Assembly (NCBI GenBank): GCA_946480925.1
Contig: CAMLLU010000019.1
Coordinates: 17,028-81,027 of the forward strand
DNA length: 64,000 bases
DNA from: an uncultured Rivibacter sp.
Lineage (GTDB): Bacteria; Pseudomonadota; Gammaproteobacteria; Burkholderiales; Burkholderiaceae
Reading direction: 5' to 3'
Below the pieces are notes generated by a model. The model did not search any database, had not been told where the DNA came from, and was given only the letters and a program-made list of their open reading frames with translations. The position numbers and the translations under genes are program-made. Below are positions 1 to 8,597 of this stretch, piece after piece; the first letter of the stretch is position 1; the number at the start of each line of letters is the position of its first letter.

Positions 1-1183
1 TGGCCTTGCGCCCCAGGTACTCGCCGTGCGGGCCGAGCTGCAGGCGGTAGGGCGCGACATCGCCGGGCAGTAGCACGACATGGAAAGCATCTTCATCGTC
101 CGCGCTGTCGTCGGCCGGATCACGATAGCGCCCGTGCACGGCGCAGGCATCGCCGGTCTTGAGCTTCACCCGCTTGGCGGGCTGCCTGCCCAAGGGCTTC
201 TTGCCTAGCCCGATAAGGCTGGCCGGTGGCCAGATGCCCGGTGCATCGAAGCGGCGTATCCAGAGGTCGGAGGTGCAACGGTCGAAGTGCAACTCGCCGT
301 TCGTAGAGCCACACCCCATCGAGCCAAAATTGCCGTTGCGCAGCGGGCGAAGCGCGGCATTGGCCTTTACGTAGGCTTCGGGTGGTGGTTCTGTCACAGG
401 GCCGAGCTCCGGCATGTCGCCCGTGCGCACGATATAGCCCTGACCGCTGCGCTGTGGCGTGATGCCGAACCGCTGGCAGTAGCGCTCGAACGCCTGGGAG
501 CCGCCGATGCGCTCGCACAGGACATCGCTGATGAACGTCAGCCAGTTGATGCCTTTGATGCCACTCTGTCCCTGGGCATCGTCGTATTCATCTCCGGCAT
601 AGAGCGCCAGATAGCGGGTTGCGACATCCAGTTCTTCCGGTTCCCACGCGATGCCTTGTTCGGTAGTGACGGTGGAGAATCCGGCTTGCCCATGGAAGGG
701 CTGCAGACGCTCATGGCAGAAGTAGATGAGATCGGAAAGCTGCTTCTGCCGGGGTTCGTCGAAGGCAAAGGCGCGTGGCACCTGAAATCGAAGCGATGAC
801 ATCTGTCCTTGCATCCATCCGCGCTCGGTCAGGCAGGACAAGGCATATTCGTTGGCAGCTTCGTCGTCATCGCCGGATGCGACGTACCACTCGATGGCGT
901 CGTCTTCGTCGAGCGTGCGAACGTAGTCTCGAAAGCGCGGATGCTTGTTGTCGGCGAGCCGAAGCATTCCCCAGTTGTCAAGGTCTCGCGCCCAGGTCAG
1001 GTTGCCGCCATATGTGGCTTCAAACGCTTCAACGCATTCAACCACGGCCTGTCGCTTGGTTGGCGTATGGCCCTGCCAGAAGCAAAACGAAGCCGTGAAG
1101 CCGACGGTCAGGACGATGCGGTCGCCGTCCACATACTGGAAGTCAGGTAGCAGGGCTTCAACCTGTTCGAGAGTCATGCTCAT
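1..1183 (-). CDS. DUF3396-type T6SS immunity protein (C-terminus beyond window)
   Basis: I read this frame by eye from the minus strand. It begins with ATG at 1183 (MSMTLEQVEALL), overlapping the stop of the effector upstream as ATGA, and stays open for about 394 codons to the window edge. Stretches such as YLALYAGDEYDDAQG followed by GIKGINWLTFISD are typical of the DUF3396 'type VI immunity' family, which accompanies T6SS nuclease effectors. The likely role is to bind and neutralise the VRR-NUC toxin encoded immediately upstream. The second in-frame ATG at 1177 is an alternative start. The C-terminus, and any further immunity copies, lie outside the window. Family assignment is from remembered motifs. 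Confidence 0.75.
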   Translation of the reverse strand, partial: MSMTLEQVEALLPDFQYVDGDRIVLTVGFTASFCFWQGHTPTKRQAVVECVEAFEATYGGNLTWARDLDNWGMLRLADNKHPRFRDYVRTLDEDDAIEWYVASGDDDEAANEYALSCLTERGWMQGQMSSLRFQVPRAFAFDEPRQKQLSDLIYFCHERLQPFHGQAGFSTVTTEQGIAWEPEELDVATRYLALYAGDEYDDAQGQSGIKGINWLTFISDVLCERIGGSQAFERYCQRFGITPQRSGQGYIVRTGDMPELGPVTEPPPEAYVKANAALRPLRNGNFGSMGCGSTNGELHFDRCTSDLWIRRFDAPGIWPPASLIGLGKKPLGRQPAKRVKLKTGDACAVHGRYRDPADDSADDEDAFHVVLLPGDVAPYRLQLGPHGEYLGRKA

Positions 1184-2193
1184 GCGTCCGTATCCTTGCG
1201 AGATGATTTGTGCGTTGCGCTGCCGACAGCGGCACCGGTCACGATAAGGGCAACACCGGCTGCCACAGCCTCGCCACCGGCAAGCGTGCCCGCACCCGCT
1301 GTGAAGTAGACGAGCGCGACAGCTCCCGCAATGAGCGCCACCCCGCCGACGACGTTGGCGCCGGACTTCAGATAGTCACTGAGCGGAATGCCGTCCGATT
1401 CCGGGGCCACAGGGCCATAGGAGGGACGCACCGGTTGCGGCGCGGGAACAGGGGCGGGAGCCGGGCCGATGAGTGGTGGCCTGCGCCCACCAAGGGGCGG
1501 CAGGATGGGCGTGATAACCGGCGAGCGCTCCGGCGCCCTTTCCGGCTCACGGCGGTTGTCGCCGTTACCGCAATCACAGGCGCTCGCCTCAAGCAGGCGC
1601 AACTTGTCCGGTCCTGCGATCAGCCGATAGGCTCTGCGCTGCTCACGCCTGAAGTTGTCCCTGTCAAACTTCATCTCCACCACGGTTTCGATGTTGGCTT
1701 GGACAGGGATGAGACGTTTCCAGTCGATGTTGCGACTGGCCCGCATGGCGGCCAGCTCCGCGCCGGTGACCTTGAGGATGATGCAGTCAGGAATACGCAG
1801 CAGGCCCTTTTGAGGCTTGCCTTCCAGCGTGCGCTTCAGCAACCCGTCTCCCATGGCACGCCCCAGCGGAAACCGGCTCGGCCGGTTGGGCTGCTCCTTG
1901 CTCATCAACGGCGAAGGCGGATTCGTTGCCATGTTGAAGCCAACCTCGGCCTTGTAGCGCCAGACGAGCTGATTGACTTCCTCGTCGGCCCAGATGCGCG
2001 CCGTGGCGCAGCGCTGCTTGAGGAATGCGCCTGACTTGCTGATGATGGCCGTGCGCTGGCCGCAGGCGCACACCTTTTCGCACAGATAGCCCTTGCCCAT
2101 AGGGTCATCAAAGGTGACGTCGCGGCCTGGCGATCGTTTCCGCGTGACGGATCGCCCGACCGTACGGCCGGCCGGTGTTTGCGGTGCTGCCAT
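1180..2193 (-). CDS. VRR-NUC domain T6SS nuclease effector
   Basis: 337 residues. The region around residues 80-200 matches VRR-NUC effectors of Burkholderiales: SRFPLGR at about 107, the PD-(D/E)xK core with P135-D136 (LLRIPD) and E173-x-K175 (VVEMKF), and a following Q/Y helix (RREQRRAYRLIAG). A proline-rich linker (about 221-265) leads to a glycine/alanine-rich hydrophobic C-terminus (about 279-325) that could be a membrane-interacting segment. It starts 3 bases after the PAAR stop codon and overlaps the immunity gene by 4 bases, so the three genes form one unit. Expected activity is DNA cleavage in rival bacteria after T6SS delivery. No T6SS structural genes are in the window. Confidence 0.82.
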   Translation of the reverse strand: MAAPQTPAGRTVGRSVTRKRSPGRDVTFDDPMGKGYLCEKVCACGQRTAIISKSGAFLKQRCATARIWADEEVNQLVWRYKAEVGFNMATNPPSPLMSKEQPNRPSRFPLGRAMGDGLLKRTLEGKPQKGLLRIPDCIILKVTGAELAAMRASRNIDWKRLIPVQANIETVVEMKFDRDNFRREQRRAYRLIAGPDKLRLLEASACDCGNGDNRREPERAPERSPVITPILPPLGGRRPPLIGPAPAPVPAPQPVRPSYGPVAPESDGIPLSDYLKSGANVVGGVALIAGAVALVYFTAGAGTLAGGEAVAAGVALIVTGAAVGSATHKSSRKDTDA

Positions 2194-2196
2194 GGC

Positions 2197-2778
2197 CTAC
2201 AGCCCCTCGTAGGCATTCGTGCCGTAGTGATACGGGTCGTCGTCTTTCCTGCGAAGCGGTTCAGCCTTGACCTGAACCGGCGCGGGTGAGTCGGTCCAAA
2301 CGACTTCCGTTCGGCCTTGAGCGTCCGTCTCGCCTTCGATCTGCTGGCCTTCGGCGGTGATCACCGTGTATTGCCATCCCACAAGAGGCTTCCCGGTCCC
2401 GCTGTCACGAAGGATGAATGCTCATCGAAGCGCGGGGCTTCGCGTGGCGTGTAGACCTCTGAGTCAGAGGAGGTTGCACGGGCGGCGGCGGTGTCGCTGC
2501 TCCCGTCATCGTGTCCTGCATGGCCGTTGTGGCGCGAGTAGAGGACTGCTCCGCAATCAGTGGTGTCCTGATCGAAAGCAACGGGCCGGCCACTGTCAAT
2601 CGTGTTCGAGAAGCGACTCGTGGCAATGGTCGTGGTCCGCTTGCAGCGCGGGCATGTCACCTGGTCTCCGACCCGCGCGACGGGTTGCCCGTCGATGGCC
2701 CATGTGGGGTCCGCCGTGATGACCGTGCGACGTGCGGTCGCCCAGCACGACAAAGCCGATGATTGCCATGAATTCCAT
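2197..2778 (-). pseudogene. PAAR-repeat T6SS tip protein, two frameshifts
   Basis: The protein is recognisable only across two frames. It starts at 2778 (or ATG 2769, MAIIGFVVLGDRTSH), continues in a second frame (TVITADPTWAIDG, VARVGDQVTCPRCKRTTT, VAFDQDTTDCGA), then returns to the first frame (GWQYTVITAEGQQIEG) to the stop at 2197. The first shift lies near 2721-2731 and fits loss of one 8-bp unit from a short direct repeat. The second near 2417 fits loss of one A in a run of three. The two losses total 9 bases, so the ends share a frame. Unless these are sequencing errors, the middle stop near 2596 truncates the protein. PAAR proteins cap the VgrG spike and carry effectors; this one heads the effector/immunity unit. 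Confidence 0.75.
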
Positions 2779-2880
2779 CCCTGATCGTTGTGCTTGCCCG
2801 CCGCGTCGAGGCGGCGGCAAGGTTGCCCGGCGAAGGCGAACATTTCCGCCTTCTGCCGAGACGCTGGATCTATGCCGACA

Positions 2881-3921
<1,041 letters not shown>

Positions 3922-3990
3922 TCAGTTCTCTAGTTCTCTATAGGGCTTGAAACATCAGGCTCGACGCAGGAATCAGCGTAACCCAGCAGA

Positions 3991-4147
3991 CGCCGCGGAT
4001 CCGGCTTCGCCGGTCCGCTGGGGTGCCTTGCAGGCCGCGCCGGGCACGGCGGCCCGGCCGCTCGCCAGGCACGAAAGGTCCACAGGACCTTTCGTGTCCG
4101 GGCTCGCCACCCTCGAGGGAGAGCGGCGCAGCCGCTACGGGGGTGGG
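3991..4147 (+). repeat. 157-bp dispersed stem-loop repeat, copy A
   Basis: This intergenic segment between the adenine deaminase and Rieske genes matches 59135-59291 in the same orientation and at exactly the same length without indels. It contains several short hairpins. Two stems differ between copies by paired changes that keep pairing: G4044/C4053 here against A59188/T59197, and G4126/C4132 here against C59270/G59276. A third hairpin has arms AAAGGTCC and GGACCTTT. Function unknown; a structured RNA, terminator or REP-like element is possible. Confidence 0.85.
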
Positions 4148-4152
4148 TCACT

Positions 4153-5151
4153 TCAACAGACTCCGTGGGTGATGCCTTGCTCGCGCAGGTAGCGTCGGTA
4201 GGCAGCGGCGCTGCGGTCGGCGGCGCAATGCACTTCGCCGCCGGCCAGAACCGGCAGGCGCTTGGGCACCTGCGATTCGAGCACCGGTTGGTCCTGGGTG
4301 AAGATGGTGTGCTGGAAGGCTCGCAGCTCGTCGTCGCTCGAGGCGAAGTCGGGCACGGCGAGGCGAAACCACACGCGGCTGCGCTCTGGCTCGGTGGGGC
4401 ACACGAAGAGGCCGATCGACTCGCGGTAGCCCTGCTGCTGCTCGGGTGCCTTGCTCAGCAGCGCCGTGTAGGGGCCGGTCACCGCGTAGTCGTAGGCCAC
4501 CCACGAGCCGTCCTGCGACAGGCGGTTGCTGCGCGGCTGCCAGGCCTGCACGTTGCGGATCTGCACGCCGCCCGGCGCCACCTCCACCTCGTAAGGCGCC
4601 ACGCCGGTATGGCCGCACTCGCCCAGCCAGCCTTCGTGCACGAAGCCGAAGTGCGCCACGTCGAGGAAGTTCTCGACGATGCGCGGCGCGCTGGTCGCCA
4701 CGTCGTAGGGGCCGCACAGCAGCTTGCGCAGGCGCGTGTCGCCTTCTGCGTCGAACACCGGCAGCTCGGGTGTTGCGGCATCTGCCGTGGGGCTGGCGAG
4801 GCGCACCCATACCAGCCCGTAGGCCACCGCCGTTTCATGGCGGCGGGCTGCATGCGTGGCGGGCGGCGTGAAGTCAGGTACGGCAGGAATGTGCACGCAG
4901 CGCCCGCTGCCTTCGAAGCGCCAGCCGTGGTAGGGGCATTCGAGCTGCCCCTCGCACACGCGGCCCAGCGACAGGCGCGTACCGCGATGCGGGCAGCGGT
5001 CGGCAAACACCTGGAGGCCGCCGGCCGCATCGCGCCACAGCACGAGGTCTTCACCCAACAGCCGCACGGGCAGCGGCGCGGCCGCCGGCACGTCGCCCGG
5101 CTGGGCGACGGGGTGCCAGTGGAGGTGTTCGACCAAGTCGGCTGGTTGCAT
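4153..5151 (-). CDS. Rieske non-heme iron oxygenase, alpha subunit type (HpxD-like candidate)
   Basis: 332 residues. Rieske [2Fe-2S] ligands are visible at C53-P-H55 and C72-P-Y-H75-GW. The mononuclear iron site is N161-x2-D164-x2-H167-x4-H172 in ENFLDVAHFGFVHEGW. No cognate reductase gene is nearby. It sits between the BMP-type nucleoside transporter and adenine deaminase, so a purine substrate is likely. Known precedents are Klebsiella HpxD, a Rieske protein of the hypoxanthine pathway, and the NdmA/NdmB methylxanthine demethylases. Choice among these is inference from context. A general aromatic-ring or demethylating oxygenase cannot be excluded. Start ATG at 5151. Confidence 0.75.
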   Translation of the reverse strand: MQPADLVEHLHWHPVAQPGDVPAAAPLPVRLLGEDLVLWRDAAGGLQVFADRCPHRGTRLSLGRVCEGQLECPYHGWRFEGSGRCVHIPAVPDFTPPATHAARRHETAVAYGLVWVRLASPTADAATPELPVFDAEGDTRLRKLLCGPYDVATSAPRIVENFLDVAHFGFVHEGWLGECGHTGVAPYEVEVAPGGVQIRNVQAWQPRSNRLSQDGSWVAYDYAVTGPYTALLSKAPEQQQGYRESIGLFVCPTEPERSRVWFRLAVPDFASSDDELRAFQHTIFTQDQPVLESQVPKRLPVLAGGEVHCAADRSAAAYRRYLREQGITHGVC

Positions 5152-5291
5152 CGAAAAAGGTTCAGCGGATCGTCATGAAAAGACAAAGGCCGCCGCAGCC
5201 TTGAGCCGCGACAGCCTTGTCAGAGCGTGACACGGGCCGCCCCAGGCAAGGCCCGCCCCCCTTGGGAGAGAGCTTGCGAGGGGCCGTCATC

Positions 5292-6449
5292 TCACTTGCC
5301 GGTCGGGACCTTGCCCTCGACGCCCTTGACGTAGAAGTTGATGCCGCCCAGGAACTTGTCGTCGGCGACCTCGTCCTTCTTCAGCACTTCCTTGCCGTCG
5401 GCGCCGACGATGGGACCCTTCCAGATGGCGAGGCTGCCGTCCTTCAGGCCGGCCTTCGCCGTCTCGACCTTCGTCTTCAGGTCGGCAGGCACCTTGTCGG
5501 AGATCGACACGATGTCGATGGCGCCTTCCTTCACGCCCCACCAGGTGGCCTCGCTCTTCCAGGTGCCGTCGAGCGCGTCCTTCACCGCCTTCTTGTAGTA
5601 CGGGCCCCAGTTGATGATGGCCGAGGCCAGGTGGGCCTTCGGGCCGTAGGCGGTCATGTCGCTGTCCCAGCCGAAGGCGAGCTTGCCCTTCTCTTCGGCC
5701 TTCTTCAGCACGGCCGGGGAGTCGGTGTTCTGCATCAGCACGTCGGCGCCCTGGTTGATCAGGCTTTCGGCGGCTTCGCCTTCCTTGGGCGGATCGAACC
5801 ACTTGTTGACCCACACGACCTTGGTCTTGATCTTCGGGTTCACGCTCTGCGCGCCCAGCGTGAACGAGTTGATGTTGCGGATCACCTCGGGAATGGGTAC
5901 CGAGCCCACCACGCCCAGCACGTTGGTCTTGGTCATGCCGCCGGCGATCACGCCGGCCATGTAGGCGCCTTCGTAGGTGCGGCTGTCGTAGGTGCGCATG
6001 TTCTCGGCACTCTTGTAGCCGGTGGCATGCTCGAACTTCACGTCCTTCATGTCGGCGGCCACCTTGAGCATGGACTCCATGTAGCCGAAGGTCGTGCCGA
6101 AGATGAGCTTATTGCCCTGGCTGGCCATGTCGCGGATCACGCGCTCGGCGTCAGCGGCTTCGGGCACGTTCTCGACGAAGCTCGTCTGCACCTTGTCGCC
6201 GAACTCGGCTTCGACGGCCTTGCGGCCCAGGTCGTGTGCATAAGTCCAGCCGCCATCGCCCACCGGGCCGATGTAGGCGAAGGCCACCTTCAGCGGCTCT
6301 GGCTTGGCCGGCGCAGCTGCCGGGGCCGAAGCCGGTGCGGCGGCCGTGGGCGCCTCTTCCTTCTTGCCGCAGCCCACCAGCGCAGCCGTCGCTGCGACGG
6401 AAGCCAGGGCCGAGAGCTTGAGCAACGAACGCTTCGTGAGCATGGTCAT
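5292..6449 (-). CDS. BMP/PnrA-family nucleoside-binding lipoprotein of an ABC transporter
   Basis: 385 residues. The start at 6449 is preceded by GGAGA. The N-terminus has basic residues, a hydrophobic stretch and a lipobox ending VGC, followed by an Ala/Pro linker, so the mature protein should be a lipoprotein on the periplasmic face. The body (KVAFAYIGPVGDGGWT, FGTTFGYM, YEGAYMAGVIAGGM, ADVLMQNTDSP) is typical of the BMP/PnrA family, which binds purine nucleosides. The frame stays open far upstream into the permease, but that is a shadow. It would deliver ligand to the two permeases and the ATPase encoded upstream on the same strand. Confidence 0.9.
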   Translation of the reverse strand: MTMLTKRSLLKLSALASVAATAALVGCGKKEEAPTAAAPASAPAAAPAKPEPLKVAFAYIGPVGDGGWTYAHDLGRKAVEAEFGDKVQTSFVENVPEAADAERVIRDMASQGNKLIFGTTFGYMESMLKVAADMKDVKFEHATGYKSAENMRTYDSRTYEGAYMAGVIAGGMTKTNVLGVVGSVPIPEVIRNINSFTLGAQSVNPKIKTKVVWVNKWFDPPKEGEAAESLINQGADVLMQNTDSPAVLKKAEEKGKLAFGWDSDMTAYGPKAHLASAIINWGPYYKKAVKDALDGTWKSEATWWGVKEGAIDIVSISDKVPADLKTKVETAKAGLKDGSLAIWKGPIVGADGKEVLKKDEVADDKFLGGINFYVKGVEGKVPTGK

Positions 6450-6559
6450 GTCGTCTCCGGGTGAAAAACGTAAGCGGCGATGATATTTCGGTTCATTCAG
6501 GCGGCGACCTTCCCGGCTGCCCCGAGCAAGGCTGGCACCGCTCCCGGAGCGTGCCGTCA

Positions 6560-7480
6560 TCACCCTCCAGGGAAGAACGGCTTGCCCAGCGAGGCTGGCA
6601 TGTTGACGCGGATCCACGTCGGGTTGCGCGAGATCAGCACCAGCACGACGATGGTGGCGAGGTACGGCAGCATCGTCAGCAGCTGGCTGGCGATCTCGAC
6701 ACCCTGGCCTTGCAGGTGGAACTGCAGCATCGTCACGCCGCCGAACAGGTAGGCCCCCAGCAAGAGCCGGGCCGGCCGCCACGTGGCGAAGGTGGTGAGT
6801 GCCAGCGCGATCCAGCCCTTGCCGGCCGTCATGCCTTCGACCCAAAGGCCGGTGTAGGTGACCGAGATGTAGGCCCCCGCCACGCCGCACAGCGCGCCGC
6901 CCACCATCACCGCCAGCAGGCGGATGCGCCGCACCGGGTAGCCCAGCGCATGCGCCGACTCGGGTGACTCGCCCACCGCACGCAGCACCAGCCCGGCGCG
7001 CGAGCGGTAGAGGAACCAGGCGAGCCCCGCGGTAAGCGCGATGGAGATGAACACCATGGGGTGCTGCTTGAAAAGCGCCGGCCCGAAGAACGGGATGTCG
7101 CCCAGCAGCGGCAGCTCGAAGCGCGGCATGGCCGGCAGCTTTTCCTGCGTGTAGCGGATGCCGACGAAGGCCGAGAAACCCACGCCGAACAGCGACAGCG
7201 CCAGGCCCGAGGCGTACTGGTTGGTATTGAGCCAGATCACCAGCACGCCGAAGGCAGCAGCCATCAACGCTCCGGCGGCCGCGCCTGCACCGAAAGCGAG
7301 CCATTCATTGCCGGTGTGCACCGCCGTGGCGAATCCGGCAATGGCGGCCACGAGCATCATGCCTTCGGCGCCCAGGTTCACGATGCCGGCACGTTCGTTG
7401 ATCAACAGGCCCAGGCCGGCGATGGCGAGCACGGTGCCTGCGTTGAGGGTGGCAGCGATGAGGAGTGCGAAGGAGTCCAT
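6560..7480 (-). CDS. Nucleoside ABC transporter permease (BMP system, second subunit)
   Basis: 306 residues, almost entirely hydrophobic, with the branched-chain/BMP permease features INERAGIVNLGAEGMML near the N-terminus and RAVGESPESAHALGY in the cytoplasmic loop that contacts the ATPase. It is the shorter of the two permeases (NupQ/YufQ type). It begins one base after the stop of the longer permease gene at 7482 and precedes the BMP lipoprotein gene, so the four transporter genes read as one transcript. Confidence 0.9.
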   Translation of the reverse strand: MDSFALLIAATLNAGTVLAIAGLGLLINERAGIVNLGAEGMMLVAAIAGFATAVHTGNEWLAFGAGAAAGALMAAAFGVLVIWLNTNQYASGLALSLFGVGFSAFVGIRYTQEKLPAMPRFELPLLGDIPFFGPALFKQHPMVFISIALTAGLAWFLYRSRAGLVLRAVGESPESAHALGYPVRRIRLLAVMVGGALCGVAGAYISVTYTGLWVEGMTAGKGWIALALTTFATWRPARLLLGAYLFGGVTMLQFHLQGQGVEIASQLLTMLPYLATIVVLVLISRNPTWIRVNMPASLGKPFFPGG

Positions 7481-7481
7481 C

Positions 7482-8597
7482 TCAAGCCTCTTTCACGACT
7501 GCAGATTGCGATGCGGCAACTTGCGCAGCTGCCACCTTGGGCACGCGCGCCCACCTCACGCGGTAGTGGATCAGCGTGTCGCAGGCCAGCAGCGCGAACA
7601 GCAGCAGCCCCTGGAACACGCCGGTGATGGACTTGGGCAGGCCCAGGCGCGACTGCGCCAGCTCGCCGCCGATGTAGAACATGCTCATCAGCACTGCCGA
7701 GAACACGATGCCCACCGGGTGCAGCCGGCCGACGAAGGCCACGATGATGGCGGCGAAGCCGTAGCCGGCCGGCACGTGCGGCGTGAGCTGGCCCAGGGGA
7801 CCCGCCGCTTCGAGCGCACCGGCCAGGCCGGCCATGCCGCCCGAGAGCAGCAGCGCCGTCCACAACGCGTTGCGCGAAGAGAAGCCTGCATACCGTGCCG
7901 CCGCGGGCGCCAGGCCGCCCACCTGCAGCTGGAAGCCGCGGTAGGTGCGGAACAGCAGCACCCAGAACGCGACCACCGCCGCCAGCGCGACCAGCACGCC
8001 GATGTTGACCCGGTAGCTGGCGAACAGCCTGGGGATCTTGGTGGCGGCGGCGAAGGTGATGGTCTGCGGGAAGTTGTAGCCCTGCGGGTCTTTCCAGGGG
8101 CCGTAGACCAGGTAGCTCAGCACCATGTCGGCCACGTAGACCAGCATCAGGCTCACCAGGATCTCGTTGGCGTTGAAGCGGTCGCGCAGCAGCGCGGTGA
8201 TGGCCGCCCACAGCATGCCGCCCAGCACGCCGGCCACGAGGATGGGCAGCACGATCCAGCGCGAGGTGTCAGGCCCGGCCTGCATGGCCACCCAGCCGCC
8301 GGCCAGCGCGCCGAGGATGAACTGGCCTTCCGCGCCGATGTTCCACACGTTGGAGCGGAAACACACCGCCAGGCCGAGCGCGATGAGCACCAGCGGCACG
8401 GCCTTCACGCCCAGCTCGGACAGCGCATAGGCGCTCTTCACCGGCTCGACGAAGAACACCTGAAGGCCGCGCAACGGGTCCTTGCCCAGCAGCAGGAACA
8501 GGCACACGCCGATGACCACGGTGATGGCCAGCGCGATGAGCGGCGAGGCGAACGACATCGCCTTCGAAGGCTGGGGCCTCGCTTCAAGCTTGAGCAT
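7482..8597 (-). CDS. Nucleoside ABC transporter permease (BMP system, first subunit)
   Basis: 371 residues with about eight to ten hydrophobic segments. FRSNVWNIGAEGQFILGA and AAARYAGFSSRNALW are characteristic of the longer permease of BMP-type nucleoside importers (YufP/NupP type). Its start overlaps the end of the ATPase gene by 14 bases (8584-8597), which implies translational coupling. It pairs with the 306-residue permease to form the membrane channel. Confidence 0.9.
   Translation of the reverse strand: MLKLEARPQPSKAMSFASPLIALAITVVIGVCLFLLLGKDPLRGLQVFFVEPVKSAYALSELGVKAVPLVLIALGLAVCFRSNVWNIGAEGQFILGALAGGWVAMQAGPDTSRWIVLPILVAGVLGGMLWAAITALLRDRFNANEILVSLMLVYVADMVLSYLVYGPWKDPQGYNFPQTITFAAATKIPRLFASYRVNIGVLVALAAVVAFWVLLFRTYRGFQLQVGGLAPAAARYAGFSSRNALWTALLLSGGMAGLAGALEAAGPLGQLTPHVPAGYGFAAIIVAFVGRLHPVGIVFSAVLMSMFYIGGELAQSRLGLPKSITGVFQGLLLFALLACDTLIHYRVRWARVPKVAAAQVAASQSAVVKEA

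Noticed and set aside
5292..7304. A 670-residue minus-strand frame covering the BMP protein and most of the permease.
   Set aside because: Only the part after 6449 is the real BMP lipoprotein; the rest is an arginine-rich shadow of the permease gene in another frame.
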